Below, piece by piece: positions 48,411 through 58,106 of a DNA stretch of 64,000 nt. The stretch's first letter is position 1. Every line of letters starts with the position of its first letter. A program made the translations under genes and the position numbers. Under the pieces are notes generated by a model. It did not search any database. It was not told where the DNA came from and saw only the letters and a program-made list of their open reading frames with translations. The DNA is from Mesosutterella porci (GTDB lineage: Bacteria > Pseudomonadota > Gammaproteobacteria > Burkholderiales > Burkholderiaceae_F). The stretch spans positions 1 through 64,000 of the forward strand of contig NZ_JAKNCT010000002.1 in assembly GCF_022134585.1 (NCBI RefSeq). The letters run 5' to 3'.

Positions 48411-50464
48411 GGCTGCTCTGCTCCTGCGGGGGAAATGGTCCCGAGGAGCCCGCTCAGGGTTCCGCGGGATTGGGAGGGCTCGAGAATGCGCTGGTACTCG
48501 GCCGTGTTGCCCAGGACTTTCTTGACATAGTCCCTGGTTTCTCTGAAGGGAATAAGTTCCGCGAAAACGGTTCCTTCCATGGGAGCGGAAAGCCTCGCGC
48601 GCCATGTGACGGAGCGGCCGGGGCCCGCGTTGTAGCCGGCGGTGGCCAGCACCTTTTGTCCGCTGAATTTATCGTTCAGGAATTTCAGATAGTAGCTGCC
48701 GAGCGTGATGTTGGTGGCCGGATCGTCCAGATTGGCGGGGTCTGATGAAACGCCATACTGTTTCGCCGTCCATTTGGCAGTGGCCGGCAGCAGCTGCATC
48801 AGGCCGCGGGCGCCTGCCCCGGAGGACACGGCGGGCATGAACCTGGACTCCTGCCGGATGACGCCGTAGACCCAGGCGGCGGGAACTTGGGCTTCGGAGG
48901 CAATGCGCGAAACCATGGCGAGCGACGGCGTAGGGAAGGAAAGCTGCGACAGGAACGTCTCGTCGGAGAGTTTTCCCACAGTGTTAATCATGCGATCCGC
49001 CAGTCCAATGCGCCTTGCATATTCGGCCGCTGCGGCGAGCTGCCTCTGGTTCGCCCCCCGCAGCGCCCAGTTCCACTCTCTCGAGGCCATGGAATACAGC
49101 CGCAGGCGCCGCAGCATGATGGCCCTGATGATGCTGGGGTTCTGCATCCACTGCCCGACGTCTGCCTCGCTGATTCCGGGCTTCGGGAGGCTCTCTCCCG
49201 GATAGTCCTGGTTCAGCAGGTCGCAGGCGAGCTTTCCGTAATAGCTATGCTTTTTCATAAGCGGGGTGAGAATGTTCGCGGCTTCGGCCTTCCGGCCAGT
49301 CTCCCAACGAGCTCTTCCAAGCCAGTACTGCCAGCCCTCGTCCCTTTGCCTGGACGAGCTCATGAGGGAAACGGCTCTTTCCACCCCGCCCCAGTCCTTC
49401 AGTGCGAGGCTTGAGCGGACGCGCCACTCGGCCACGGCGTCGGGCTGGTACAGAGCGCTGTTCGGCTTCATGGAAGCGGCCTTTGAGAAGCTGAGGCGGG
49501 CGCTGTCGAAATCTCCGTTCAGGGCCTGGCGGTAGCCCAGGAAATTCCACAGCAGGTCCAGATCCTGCGCGGAAAGAGACGTCCCTGACGGCATGGCGGA
49601 CAGCGACTCGGCCGCGGCGTCCGGATCCTTGAGCCCTTCCAGAAGGACGGCTGCGATGAAGCTGTCTTTGTCCGGGGCGGGGGTGCCTTCGAGGAACCCC
49701 GAGGGATTGGAAAACAGCGAAGACACCGCCCCCGGGCTCAGCTGCGAGTAGGAAGAGGCGATCTGGCGGGCCTTGGTCAGGTTCCGCCCCTGAATCAGGA
49801 GAAAAGCGACGGGCCAGGCCTGGTCGGGGCTGCGCTGCAGCACGGCATCGGCCAGCGCAGAGCTGTAGTCGGAGCGCAGGCTCGGGGCGGCGGCGAGCAG
49901 TTCGCAGGCTTCGCCCGCGCTGCCCTCGCCCTGCTCCAGGCGGAAGACCTCGCTCCAGGCCTTGAGGTCGGGTTCTTCCTTGTTCCACTGCAGTGGCGCG
50001 TAAAGCTTCTGAAAGACTTCAAAGCGTCCCTTGGGCGCGTAAATGCGGGCGAGGTCGGTGCCCAGTCTTTCTGTGACGTATTCGCCCCGGTGGTCCTGGA
50101 TGAAGGCAAGGGCCTGCTCGAGGGTGATTTCGTCGGCTGGATCGGCCTTCACGGCGTCGTAGAAATTCCAGGCAACGATGTAGTCTGACAGCGGGTAATT
50201 CTGAAGCTGAGCGGCGTATGAGGCCTTGTCTTCGGGGGCAAGCGCTCCCGCGCGGCGGCCCGCCATGAAGGCGGCGAAGGCGTCGTCCTGGGTTGTTCTG
50301 GGATAGGCCTGGAACAGGAAGTCAGCGGAGGGAAAGCCCGAGGCGGGCGAGGCTGGCGCCGTCTGCGGAAACCGGACGGCTTCAGACGGCGCGCTCTGGG
50401 CGGACGGGCTCGAGGCTGCCAGCAGGCAGGCGGAAAAAAGCAGCCCGATATCTTTAAAATTCAT
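48407..50464 (-). CDS. slt: soluble lytic murein transglycosylase Slt
   Basis: It cleaves peptidoglycan to give 1,6-anhydro-muropeptides in the periplasm. The 685 aa protein has a signal peptide (cleavage probably after SAQSA, about residue 25), a long helical superhelix (about 40-510) and the C-terminal catalytic domain with Glu539 in VIRQESRF, followed by SGARGLMQL-like GAGARGLMQLLPATAKW and AGYNAGPGRS. The length is close to Slt70. It heads a co-directional unit with cca, folB and ttcA. Confidence 0.94.
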   Translation of the reverse strand: MNFKDIGLLFSACLLAASSPSAQSAPSEAVRFPQTAPASPASGFPSADFLFQAYPRTTQDDAFAAFMAGRRAGALAPEDKASYAAQLQNYPLSDYIVAWNFYDAVKADPADEITLEQALAFIQDHRGEYVTERLGTDLARIYAPKGRFEVFQKLYAPLQWNKEEPDLKAWSEVFRLEQGEGSAGEACELLAAAPSLRSDYSSALADAVLQRSPDQAWPVAFLLIQGRNLTKARQIASSYSQLSPGAVSSLFSNPSGFLEGTPAPDKDSFIAAVLLEGLKDPDAAAESLSAMPSGTSLSAQDLDLLWNFLGYRQALNGDFDSARLSFSKAASMKPNSALYQPDAVAEWRVRSSLALKDWGGVERAVSLMSSSRQRDEGWQYWLGRARWETGRKAEAANILTPLMKKHSYYGKLACDLLNQDYPGESLPKPGISEADVGQWMQNPSIIRAIMLRRLRLYSMASREWNWALRGANQRQLAAAAEYARRIGLADRMINTVGKLSDETFLSQLSFPTPSLAMVSRIASEAQVPAAWVYGVIRQESRFMPAVSSGAGARGLMQLLPATAKWTAKQYGVSSDPANLDDPATNITLGSYYLKFLNDKFSGQKVLATAGYNAGPGRSVTWRARLSAPMEGTVFAELIPFRETRDYVKKVLGNTAEYQRILEPSQSRGTLSGLLGTISPAGAEQP

Positions 50465-50553
50465 TCTTTATTCAGCAAATATCGAATGCGCGGCGAACGA
50501 GACGGCGGCCGGGACTCCCAGAGCCGCGCCGCCAGCGCGAGCAGGGGATGTTA

Positions 50554-51156
50554 ATGATAAACAAACTGAACAGAAGGAAAGAACTGCGGGCGGAGCTGCT
50601 GGAAAGAAGGCGGCAGCTCGCCCTCCAGCACCCGGAGCTCGGGGCGAGACTGGCGGAGCACGTCAGGGCGTGGCTTGAGACGCAGGAGGATGTTTTTCTG
50701 GTGGGGTTCTACACCCCGATCCACTGTGAGCCGGATCTGCTGCCAGCCTTGTCCGCCTGGGTCTCCCGGAAATCAGCCCGAGGCCTCGCGTTGCCGGTCG
50801 TCGGCAGGGGCAAAAGCATGACCTACTGCCTCTGGCGGCCGGGAGAGGAACTGGTGGAGGACGTGTTCCACACGAAGGTGCCTAGGGTGAAGCGCCAGGC
50901 CTTCCCCGACCTGGTCATCGCTCCCTGCGTCGGATTTACGTCGCAGGGCTTCCGCCTGGGCTACGGGGCCGGCTGCTTCGACCGAATGCTGGAAAATCCC
51001 GCCAGCCGGCCGAAGACGCTGGCCGTCGCCTATGAGGCGTGCAGAGCGGACGGCCTGTTCGAGCCGGCCGCGCACGACATCCCGTTTGACTGGGTCGCCA
51101 CCGAGCTTGGGGTCCGCCCGGTTTCTGGACGCTCCGGCCCGGATCAATACCGGTAG
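50554..51156 (+). CDS. fau: 5-formyltetrahydrofolate cyclo-ligase
   Basis: The enzyme converts 5-formyl-THF to 5,10-methenyl-THF using ATP. The 200 aa protein has the N-terminal [42 protein letters not shown] with the family glycine-rich motif (about residues 123-150), and [14 protein letters not shown] 50554 is preferred because AGGGGA lies 5 nt upstream; ATG 50548 is the alternative. It is divergent from slt, and its last 13 nt overlap the end of ahcY on the other strand. Confidence 0.9.
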   Translation: MINKLNRRKELRAELLERRRQLALQHPELGARLAEHVRAWLETQEDVFLVGFYTPIHCEPDLLPALSAWVSRKSARGLALPVVGRGKSMTYCLWRPGEELVEDVFHTKVPRVKRQAFPDLVIAPCVGFTSQGFRLGYGAGCFDRMLENPASRPKTLAVAYEACRADGLFEPAAHDIPFDWVATELGVRPVSGRSGPDQYR

Positions 51157-52550
51157 GAGTCGCTCTTGAAGGGGCCGTTCACCGGCACGCCGATGTAGTC
51201 AGCCTGCTCCTGGGTGAGTGTGGACAGCTGAGCGTTGAAACGGGTGAGCTGCAACCGGGCAACTTTTTCGTCTAGGATTTTCGGAAGCGTGTAGACCGCG
51301 ACCGGATACTGGTCCTTTTTGGTGTAGAGCTCGATCTGTGCGAGAACCTGGTTGGCGAAGGAGCTGGACATCACATAGCTCGGGTGACCGGTGGCGCATC
51401 CCAGGTTCACGAGACGCCCTTCAGCGAGGAGGATGATCCGGTTGCCTGACGGCAGCTCGATTTCGTCGACCTGCGGCTTGACGTTGTGCCAGGGGTACTG
51501 CCGCATGGACGCGACATCGATTTCCGCGTCAAAATGACCGATGTTGCAGACGATGGCCTCGTTTTTCATCCTGAGCATATGCTCGTGGGTGATGACCTTG
51601 CAGTTGCCGGTCGCAGTCACAAAAATGTCGGCCTTGTCCGCCGCCCAATCCATGGTCACGACACGGTAGCCTTCCATAGCCGCCTGCAGCGCGCAGATGG
51701 GGTCGACCTCCACGACCCAGACCTGCGCGGCAAGGGCGCGGAGAGCCTGCGCGCAGCCTTTGCCGACGTCTCCGTAGCCCACCACCACTGCGATTTTGCC
51801 GGCGATCATGACGTCGGTCGCACGCTTGATGCCGTCGACCAGAGACTCGCGGCAGCCGTAGATGTTGTCGAACTTGCTCTTGGTGACCGAATCGTTGACG
51901 TTCATTGCGGGGAACAGCAGCTGCCGGTTCTTTTCAAGCTGGTAGAGCCGGTGGGCGCCTGTGGTGGTTTCCTCGGTCACGCCCCTGATGCGCGACGCCC
52001 TTTCCGAATACCAGCGGGGATCGGCCTCGAGGTGTCTGCGGATCGAGGCAAAGAGGACTTTTTCCTCGTCGTTCGAGGGGTGGTCGAGCACGGAGCGGTC
52101 CTTTTCGGCAGCGCTGCCCAGGTGCATGAGCAGGGTGGCGTCTCCGCCGTCGTCAAGGATCATGTTGGAAAAGCCCCCGTCGGGCCACTCGAAGATCTTG
52201 TGGGCGTATTCCCAGTATTCCTCCACTGTCTCGCCTTTTTTGGCGAAAACCGATACGCCGTCGTCGGCTATGGCTGCGGCCGCGTGGTCCTGAGTTGAGA
52301 AAATGTTGCAGGAAGTCCACCGGACCTCCGCTCCGAGGTCCAGGAGGGTCTCGATCAGGACCGCCGTCTGGATGGTCATGTGCAGGGAGCCGGAGATGCG
52401 CGCGCCCGCCAGGGGTTTGCGGCCCTCGTACTCCTTGCGGATCGCCATGAGGCCGGGCATTTCGGTTTCAGCGATGCGGATTTCGCTGCGGCCCCATTCG
52501 ACAAGCCCCATATCCGCCACTGAGAATTCGTGGCTGTACTGTTTGGTCAT
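51144..52550 (-). CDS. ahcY: S-adenosyl-L-homocysteine hydrolase AhcY
   Basis: AhcY splits SAH into adenosine and homocysteine, removing the inhibitor left by methyltransferases. The 468 aa protein shows [38 protein letters not shown]-binding [15 protein letters not shown] (about residues 255-269), [13 protein letters not shown] and the C-terminal KSDSYRY. ATG 52550 with AGAGGAC upstream is chosen. Only 37 nt separate it from trpS, so there is no room for the SAH riboswitch known before ahcY in some betaproteobacteria. Confidence 0.97.
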   Translation of the reverse strand: MTKQYSHEFSVADMGLVEWGRSEIRIAETEMPGLMAIRKEYEGRKPLAGARISGSLHMTIQTAVLIETLLDLGAEVRWTSCNIFSTQDHAAAAIADDGVSVFAKKGETVEEYWEYAHKIFEWPDGGFSNMILDDGGDATLLMHLGSAAEKDRSVLDHPSNDEEKVLFASIRRHLEADPRWYSERASRIRGVTEETTTGAHRLYQLEKNRQLLFPAMNVNDSVTKSKFDNIYGCRESLVDGIKRATDVMIAGKIAVVVGYGDVGKGCAQALRALAAQVWVVEVDPICALQAAMEGYRVVTMDWAADKADIFVTATGNCKVITHEHMLRMKNEAIVCNIGHFDAEIDVASMRQYPWHNVKPQVDEIELPSGNRIILLAEGRLVNLGCATGHPSYVMSSSFANQVLAQIELYTKKDQYPVAVYTLPKILDEKVARLQLTRFNAQLSTLTQEQADYIGVPVNGPFKSDSYRY

Positions 52551-52587
52551 TTTTCGTCCTCTGTTCAGAATCTTCGGAAAAGGCCGC

Positions 52588-53898
52588 TCAGGCAAGTGAA
52601 CTGAAGGCGGCAGCGAGCTGTTCGCGGGTGACTCCCTGCGGAATCTTCACCGCCGCAAGAGCGTCCAGGGCCTGAAGGCCGGATTTCTTAAGCTGCGAGA
52701 CGGCCCTGCCGGCCTCCGCACCGCTCTTCCAGCCCGCGCTTTCCAGCAGCACGGTCCCGTCGGCGGCCACAAGCTTGAAGCCGAAGGTTCCGTCCTGCTC
52801 GCGGTACTGCTTGAAGCCGGCGGACCGGCTCTTGGCGGGTTCCTTGCGGACGCCCAGGGAATGCGCGCTTCCCTTGAACTGAGTGAAGGAACGTAGTCCT
52901 GTGGCCTTGACGAGCTCTGCCACGAACGGGGCCGCAAGCTTCCTCGCTTTGGCGGCGCCGGCCTGAAGGATGTCTTCCATCACGGAAGGCTCGTTGATGA
53001 ACTTCTCGTAGCGGGGGCGCATCGGACCGATTTCCCCCTCGATCTGATTGAAAAGCCGGTTTTTTGCCTCTCCCCATCCCAGGCCGTCCTTCAGCTCTTC
53101 GCGGAAAAGTGCGTACTGTTCGGGGGTGGAGAAGGCCTTGAAGAGCTGCGTCAGGGAGGTCGAGTCCGGGTCCTTAGGCTCTCCGGGCTTGCGGTCATCC
53201 GTGACGATGCGGCTCACCATTTCCTTGAGAGCTTTCGAGCCGCCTTCGAACAGAGGGATCACGTTGTCGTAGCTCTTGCTCATTTTCCTTCCGTCTGTGC
53301 CGGGCAGAAGCTCGAGCGACTCGTCGACAAGCGCATAGGGCATGTGGAAGAAGGGCTTCCCCTGAGGCGCGTAGGTGTTGTTGAAGCGTGTCGCGATGTC
53401 CCTGGCCATTTCGAGGTGCTGGATCTGATCCTTTCCCACGGGCACGAGATCAGCGTTGAAGATGAGGATGTCGGCCGCCATCAGGATCGGATAGCAGAAA
53501 AGCCCCATCGTTGCCTTGGCGTCAGGATCTTCGCCCGCGGCTTCGCTCGCTTCGACGACTGCCTTGTAGGCGTGGGCGCGGTTCATCAGGCCCTTGGAGC
53601 ACGAACAGGTCAGCATCCATGCCAGGAGCGTGGTTTCCGGCAGGTCGCTCTGGCGGTAGAAAGTCACTTTTTCGGGATCGAGACCGGCAGCCAGCCATGT
53701 AGCGGCAATCTGCAGGCGGGACCTTTCGAGCCGCTCGGGATCCTGGCACTTGATGAGGGCGTGCAGATCCGACAGAAAATAGAAGCAGTCGAGATCCGGA
53801 TTCCGGCTTTGATTGATGCAGGGCCGCAGGGCTCCAACATAGTTGCCGAGGTGAAGGGTGCCCGAGGGGGTGATTCCAGTTAGAACGCGTTTTTTCAT
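52588..53898 (-). CDS. trpS: tryptophanyl-tRNA synthetase with C-terminal extension
   Basis: It charges tRNA-Trp. The class I HIGH-like motif [15 protein letters not shown] (about residues 9-23) and the KMSKS motif [10 protein letters not shown] are intact. The protein has 436 aa, about 100 more than E. coli TrpS. The extra C-terminal part includes [20 protein letters not shown], then TVLLESAGW, which resembles the YegP/DUF1508 fold, and a short helical tail. ATG 53898 with AGGAC 5 nt upstream is chosen. It lies between metK and ahcY on the same strand. Confidence 0.95.
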   Translation of the reverse strand: MKKRVLTGITPSGTLHLGNYVGALRPCINQSRNPDLDCFYFLSDLHALIKCQDPERLERSRLQIAATWLAAGLDPEKVTFYRQSDLPETTLLAWMLTCSCSKGLMNRAHAYKAVVEASEAAGEDPDAKATMGLFCYPILMAADILIFNADLVPVGKDQIQHLEMARDIATRFNNTYAPQGKPFFHMPYALVDESLELLPGTDGRKMSKSYDNVIPLFEGGSKALKEMVSRIVTDDRKPGEPKDPDSTSLTQLFKAFSTPEQYALFREELKDGLGWGEAKNRLFNQIEGEIGPMRPRYEKFINEPSVMEDILQAGAAKARKLAAPFVAELVKATGLRSFTQFKGSAHSLGVRKEPAKSRSAGFKQYREQDGTFGFKLVAADGTVLLESAGWKSGAEAGRAVSQLKKSGLQALDALAAVKIPQGVTREQLAAAFSSLA

Positions 53899-53952
53899 GG
53901 AAAGTCCTGAAATGAACGGAACTGACGCAGCCGGCGTCGAAGGATCAGATAA

Positions 53953-53985
53953 GGCGAAGGCCGGCCTCAAGCGCCGGCCTTCGCC
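53953..53985 (-). terminator. terminator-like hairpin after metK
   Basis: GGCGAAGGCCGGC (53953-53965) and GCCGGCCTTCGCC (53973-53985) form a perfect 13-bp stem with a 7-nt loop in the metK-trpS gap. On the minus strand it is followed only by TTATCTGATC, so the T-tract is poor. It may end metK transcripts or only stabilise them. Confidence 0.65.
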
Positions 53986-54008
53986 AGAAGCGGCTTAAAG
54001 TTTAACGG

Positions 54009-55190
54009 TTAAAGAGCCGCCTTGGACCGAAGGACATCGACCTTGTCTGTCTTTTCCCAGGTGAATTCCGGCTCTTCGCGCCCAAAGTGGCCGTAGCAGG
54101 CCGTCTTGAAGTAGATCGGGCGCCGGAGGTCCAGCATCTTGATAATGCCGGCGGGACGCAGATCGAAGGTTTCGGCCACGATTCTCGAGATTTCCTCGTC
54201 CGGGATGCGGCCGGTTCCGAAGGTGCGGACGGTGATGTTCATCGGACGGGCGACGCCAATTGCGTAGGCCACTTGCACCTGGCAGCGCCTGGCAATGCCT
54301 GCGGCGACGATGTTTTTGGCGACATAGCGGCAGGCGTACGCCGCCGAGCGGTCCACTTTGGTGGGATCCTTGCCGGAGAAGGCTCCGCCGCCGTGCGGGC
54401 AGGCGCCGCCGTAGGTGTCGACAATGATCTTGCGCCCGGTAAGGCCGGTGTCGCCCTGGGGGCCGCCCACGACGAAGCGGCCGGTCGGGTTGATAAGAAA
54501 CTTCGTTTCGCCGGTGATCCATTCCTTCGGAAGGACGGGCCGGATGATCTCCTCTATGACGGCCTCCGTAAACTCGGGCTTCATCCTATTGCCGTCGCTC
54601 ATTTCCGGAGAGTGCTGGGTCGAAAGGACGACCGTGTCGATGGAAGAGGGGCGCCCGTCCACGTAGCGGAAGGTCAGCTGGCTCTTCGCATCCGGCCGCA
54701 GAAACGGCAGCGTCCCGTTCTTGCGGAGAATGGACTGCTGCTGCATAAGCCGGTGCGCATAATAGATCGGGGCCGGCATAAGCGTGTCGGTTTCGTCGCA
54801 GGCGTAGCCGAACATCAGGCCCTGGTCGCCGGCGCCGGTTTCAAGGGGATCGTCGCTTGCGCTGTCCACGCCCTGGCTGATGTCGGCGGACTGCTTGTCG
54901 TAGCCGACGAGAACCGAGCAGCCGCGGTGGTCGATTCCGTACTCGGTGTTGTCATACCCGATCGATTTCAGGGTCTGGCGGGTGATGCCAATGTAATCGA
55001 CGTTGGCTGTCGTGGTGATTTCACCGGCAAGGACGACGAGGCCGGTGGCGCACAGCGTCTCTGCCGCAACGCGGGCCATCGGATCCTGCTCGATGACGGC
55101 GTCCAGAACAGCATCTGAGATCTGGTCGGCCACCTTGTCGGGATGGCCTTCGCTCACCGATTCAGATGTGAAAAGAAAATTGCTTCCCAT
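54009..55190 (-). CDS. metK: S-adenosylmethionine synthetase MetK
   Basis: MetK makes S-adenosylmethionine from methionine and ATP. The 393 aa protein shows [20 protein letters not shown] (residues 7-26), the signature [12 protein letters not shown] and the phosphate loop [22 protein letters not shown] 55190 is chosen because GGAG lies 6 nt upstream; ATG 55202 would add MEHA. With ahcY two genes downstream it covers synthesis and clearance of the methyl donor. A structured leader precedes it. Confidence 0.96.
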   Translation of the reverse strand: MGSNFLFTSESVSEGHPDKVADQISDAVLDAVIEQDPMARVAAETLCATGLVVLAGEITTTANVDYIGITRQTLKSIGYDNTEYGIDHRGCSVLVGYDKQSADISQGVDSASDDPLETGAGDQGLMFGYACDETDTLMPAPIYYAHRLMQQQSILRKNGTLPFLRPDAKSQLTFRYVDGRPSSIDTVVLSTQHSPEMSDGNRMKPEFTEAVIEEIIRPVLPKEWITGETKFLINPTGRFVVGGPQGDTGLTGRKIIVDTYGGACPHGGGAFSGKDPTKVDRSAAYACRYVAKNIVAAGIARRCQVQVAYAIGVARPMNITVRTFGTGRIPDEEISRIVAETFDLRPAGIIKMLDLRRPIYFKTACYGHFGREEPEFTWEKTDKVDVLRSKAAL

Positions 55191-55202
55191 TGCATGCTCC
55201 AT

Positions 55203-55334
55203 ATGTACGGTTCAGCGGGAAAGCGTCCACGCTTGCAGCCGCACCGGGCATGCGCTGACGCTTTAGCGGTATAGATCGAACATCACTTCGCCCCGCAAGT
55301 TGTCTTCTTAACTCGGCGAAGTGGCAGAATTATA
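55203..55334 (-). promoter_or_regulatory. metK promoter -10 and structured leader
   Basis: On the minus strand a perfect TATAAT lies at 55334-55329; no good -35 is seen. The leader then starts near 55322. It can form a 9-bp stem CACTTCGCC (55323-55315) with GGCGAAGTG (55292-55284), with an inner AGTT/AACT stem, and a second 8-bp stem AAAGCGTC (55264-55257) with GACGCTTT (55227-55220) enclosing further GC-rich sequence. It does not match the SAM or SAH riboswitch patterns I know. Whether it senses anything is unknown. Confidence 0.5.
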
Positions 55335-55442
55335 TTCTTTTCCAATTTTTTTGCTTCGGTCCGGCCTGCGGGCGGCGTTTTTGGCTAAAGTATTAGCTTA
55401 TTGCTTCCCGCGGTTCCGGCCCGCGGCCGATAAAGTGGCGAC

Positions 55443-56327
55443 ATGCGCTTTGTGCTCTGGCTTATCTCCGTCATTCCCTTATGCATTCTCCACCCGATAG
55501 GCGGTTTTCTGGGGGAGGTGGTCTGGCGCTGTGCTCCGAGATTTCACCGGAGAATGAGCGAAAACCTCAGGCAGGCGGGGTACCGGCCCGAGGCGATGGC
55601 CCGCGAAGTGAGCCGGCAACTGGGCATGCAGGCCATTGAGTCGGGCTGGATATGGAAGCGCCCTCACCGGGAGCTCATGAAGTACGTGAAAGCGACCGAG
55701 CAGGCTGACCGTCTCATTGCCGATGCGCTCGCCAGCGGCCGCCCGGTTCTGTTCTTGACGCCGCACATCGGCTGCTTTGAAATCACTCCGGTGTGGCTTG
55801 CGCAAAGGCACCTTCAGGCCGAGGGGCGCTATATGGCCATCCTTTACCGCACGCCGCGCAAGGCCATTCTCCGCCCGGCGGTGCAAAAGGGCCGGGAGAC
55901 TCCGGGCATCGTGCCGGCTCCGGCCGATCTCAAGGGGGTTCGGGAGCTGGTCCGCGCCTTCAGGGATGGACAGATCGTGGGTGTGCTTCCCGACCAGGTC
56001 CCTTCAAAGGGAGAAGGCGTGTGGGCGGATTTCTGGGGCAGGAAGGCTTACACGATGACCCTGCCGCTCAAGTTGGCCAGGCAGTTCAATGCCATCCGAA
56101 TCGTCGCCTGGGGGCGGCGCGTCCCCGGCAAGGGCTGGGTCATCGACGCGCGCCGCTGGGAGGGAGACCTGACGGGCGACCTGAACAAGGACGCCGCGGC
56201 GATGAACAAGGCTCTCGAAGGAGTGATTCGCCGGATTCCGGAACAGTACCTGTGGAGCTACAACCGCTACAAATGCCCCTCGGGGGTGCAGAGGCCGCCG
56301 CAGGAAAGTGAGGCTCGCCATGGATAA
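55443..56327 (+). CDS. LpxL/HtrB-type lysophospholipid acyltransferase (first copy)
   Basis: A 294 aa membrane-associated acyltransferase that probably adds a secondary acyl chain to lipid A. It has an N-terminal hydrophobic segment (about residues 3-27), the catalytic H-X4-E motif in TPHIGCFE (about 108-115), GVLPDQVPSKGEG and PEQYLWSYNRYK near the end. It is divergent from metK. Its stop overlaps the start of the second copy by 8 nt. Confidence 0.9.
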   Translation: MRFVLWLISVIPLCILHPIGGFLGEVVWRCAPRFHRRMSENLRQAGYRPEAMAREVSRQLGMQAIESGWIWKRPHRELMKYVKATEQADRLIADALASGRPVLFLTPHIGCFEITPVWLAQRHLQAEGRYMAILYRTPRKAILRPAVQKGRETPGIVPAPADLKGVRELVRAFRDGQIVGVLPDQVPSKGEGVWADFWGRKAYTMTLPLKLARQFNAIRIVAWGRRVPGKGWVIDARRWEGDLTGDLNKDAAAMNKALEGVIRRIPEQYLWSYNRYKCPSGVQRPPQESEARHG

Positions 56328-57204
56328 GTTTTATTTTTACACAGCGAAGCTGTGCATCCGGCTGCTGTGCCTGCTGTCGGGCACCTCCGTGAGGACGCGC
56401 GCGGCGCTCGGAAAGCTGTTGGGAAATGTGCTGTGGCTTGCAGTCCCGAAGAGAAGACATATCGCGCTCACCAACCTGAAGCTGTGCATGCCCGAGCTCT
56501 CCGAGAAGCAAAGGCGGGATCTGGCCCTCAGGACTTATCAGAATGCCGGCCGGGCGGCGCTGGATCACGCAGTCTTATGGAAGGGTTCGCGCGAGGAAGT
56601 GCAGCGCTTGGTCCGCTTCGAGGGCCTGGAGCTCGTGACAGACCCGACCAACCGGCCGCTGATTGTTGTCTCGCCGCATTTCCTGGGGCTTGAGGCGGCG
56701 GGGATAGCTTTTAATACTTATGTCCGCGGCGTCTCCCTGTATCAGAAGCAGGCCAACGCCGCATGGGACGAGGCCTGCCTGAAGGGCAGGCTTCGCTTCA
56801 GCAACCCTGTGCTGATCCCCAAAAGCGGGCATTCGGATCTGAGGCCGGTCATTCGGGCGATGCGCCAGGGGCTTCCCTTTTATTACCTTCCGGACATGGA
56901 TCACGGCAGGAAGAACTCCGTTTTCGTCCCCTTCTTCGGAGTCCAGGCGGCCACCATTCCCATGGTGTCCCGGCTGGCGAGGCTCACCGGGGCAGCCGTT
57001 TTGTGGTGTGTGGCCGAGATGACCGCCGAAGGCTACACGGTGCACCTGAAGAGAATGGAGGAGTTTCCGACGCGCGATTACGTGGCGGACACCGCCAGAA
57101 TCAACCGCGAGCTGGAAGGTTGGATCCGCAGGTTCCCTGATCAGTACCTCTGGACGCACAGAAGGTTTAAAACGAGACCGGAAGGAGAGCCTTCCGTCTA
57201 TTAA
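56320..57204 (+). CDS. LpxL/HtrB-type lysophospholipid acyltransferase (second copy)
   Basis: A 294 aa paralogue of the preceding gene. It shows [20 protein letters not shown], the catalytic motif [11 protein letters not shown] (H-X4-E), [20 protein letters not shown] and [22 protein letters not shown] 6 nt upstream supports ATG 56320; GTG 56308 is an alternative. The two copies probably add different acyl chains to the two positions of lipid A, as LpxL and LpxM do; which is which cannot be told here. dapF follows after 2 nt. Confidence 0.9.
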   Translation: MDKFYFYTAKLCIRLLCLLSGTSVRTRAALGKLLGNVLWLAVPKRRHIALTNLKLCMPELSEKQRRDLALRTYQNAGRAALDHAVLWKGSREEVQRLVRFEGLELVTDPTNRPLIVVSPHFLGLEAAGIAFNTYVRGVSLYQKQANAAWDEACLKGRLRFSNPVLIPKSGHSDLRPVIRAMRQGLPFYYLPDMDHGRKNSVFVPFFGVQAATIPMVSRLARLTGAAVLWCVAEMTAEGYTVHLKRMEEFPTRDYVADTARINRELEGWIRRFPDQYLWTHRRFKTRPEGEPSVY

Positions 57205-57206
57205 CT

Positions 57207-58106
57207 ATGAAAATCCACTTTACAAAAATGCAGGGTGCGGGCAACGACTTCGTCGTCCTCGACTGCACCCGAAGCGCTTTTCATCTGAATGCGGATCAGA
57301 TCCGCTTTCTGGGCGACCGGCACATGGGCGTCGGCGCCGACCAGATCCTGGTGGTCGAAAAGGCCTCGAGGCCGGATACGGACTTTCGCTATCGGATCTT
57401 CAACCAGGACGGGGGCGAAGTCGAGCAGTGCGGCAACGGAGCGCGCTGTTTCGCGAAGTTTGTCTTTGAAAAGGGTCTGACAGACAAGCGCTCCATCCGC
57501 GTGGAGACCATGAAGGGCGTCATCGAGCCCAGGCTCTGCGATGACGGCCGCGTCAGGGTGAACATGGGGCTTCCCCGCTTTGAGCCCGAGGAGCTACCGT
57601 TTCTCTGCCAGGGCGTATCTCACCTTTCCCGCGGGACGGATACCTTGTGGGAGGTGCGGGCCGGCGGGCAGGACTGTTGGGTGTCTCTGGTTTCCATGGG
57701 CAATCCCCACGCCGTCATGGTAGTTGGCGATGTCGATGAAGCCCGGGTGTCCGAGATCGGCCCGGATCTGGAGAACAGTCCCCTTTTCCCCAGGCGCGTA
57801 AACGTCGGCTTTCTGCAGCCGCTGAGCCGCTCGAGCGCTAGGCTGCGGGTTTGGGAAAGAGGCGCCGGCGAGACGCTGGCCTGCGGAACCGGCGCCTGCG
57901 CGGCGGCCGTGGCGGGAATGCGAAGGGGGCTGTTTGACTCCGCCGTCGAAATCCAGGCCCGCGGCGGGCGCCTCCTCATTGAGTGGCAGGCTGCAGACGG
58001 CGAGCCCCGGCCCGTTTATCTCACCGGCCCGGCGGCCATCGTTTTTGAGGGCGAGGTCGATATCCCGGAGGGCGGACTGCCCGCCAAAGGAGCAAATCAT
58101 GTTTGA
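57207..58106 (+). CDS. dapF: diaminopimelate epimerase DapF
   Basis: DapF converts LL- to meso-diaminopimelate for lysine and peptidoglycan. The 299 aa protein begins [19 protein letters not shown] and carries the two catalytic cysteines, Cys75 ([10 protein letters not shown]) and Cys226 ([11 protein letters not shown]). It is slightly longer than E. coli DapF (274 aa), with a C-terminal extension. It overlaps the next gene by 8 nt. Confidence 0.96.
   Translation: MKIHFTKMQGAGNDFVVLDCTRSAFHLNADQIRFLGDRHMGVGADQILVVEKASRPDTDFRYRIFNQDGGEVEQCGNGARCFAKFVFEKGLTDKRSIRVETMKGVIEPRLCDDGRVRVNMGLPRFEPEELPFLCQGVSHLSRGTDTLWEVRAGGQDCWVSLVSMGNPHAVMVVGDVDEARVSEIGPDLENSPLFPRRVNVGFLQPLSRSSARLRVWERGAGETLACGTGACAAAVAGMRRGLFDSAVEIQARGGRLLIEWQAADGEPRPVYLTGPAAIVFEGEVDIPEGGLPAKGANHV

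Noticed and set aside
52551-52587. Possible SAH riboswitch ahead of ahcY
   Set aside because: Only 37 nt separate trpS and ahcY, too little for the known SAH riboswitch.
54087-55118. 343-codon plus-strand frame opposite metK
   Set aside because: metK is unmistakable on the minus strand; the plus frame has no recognisable domain.
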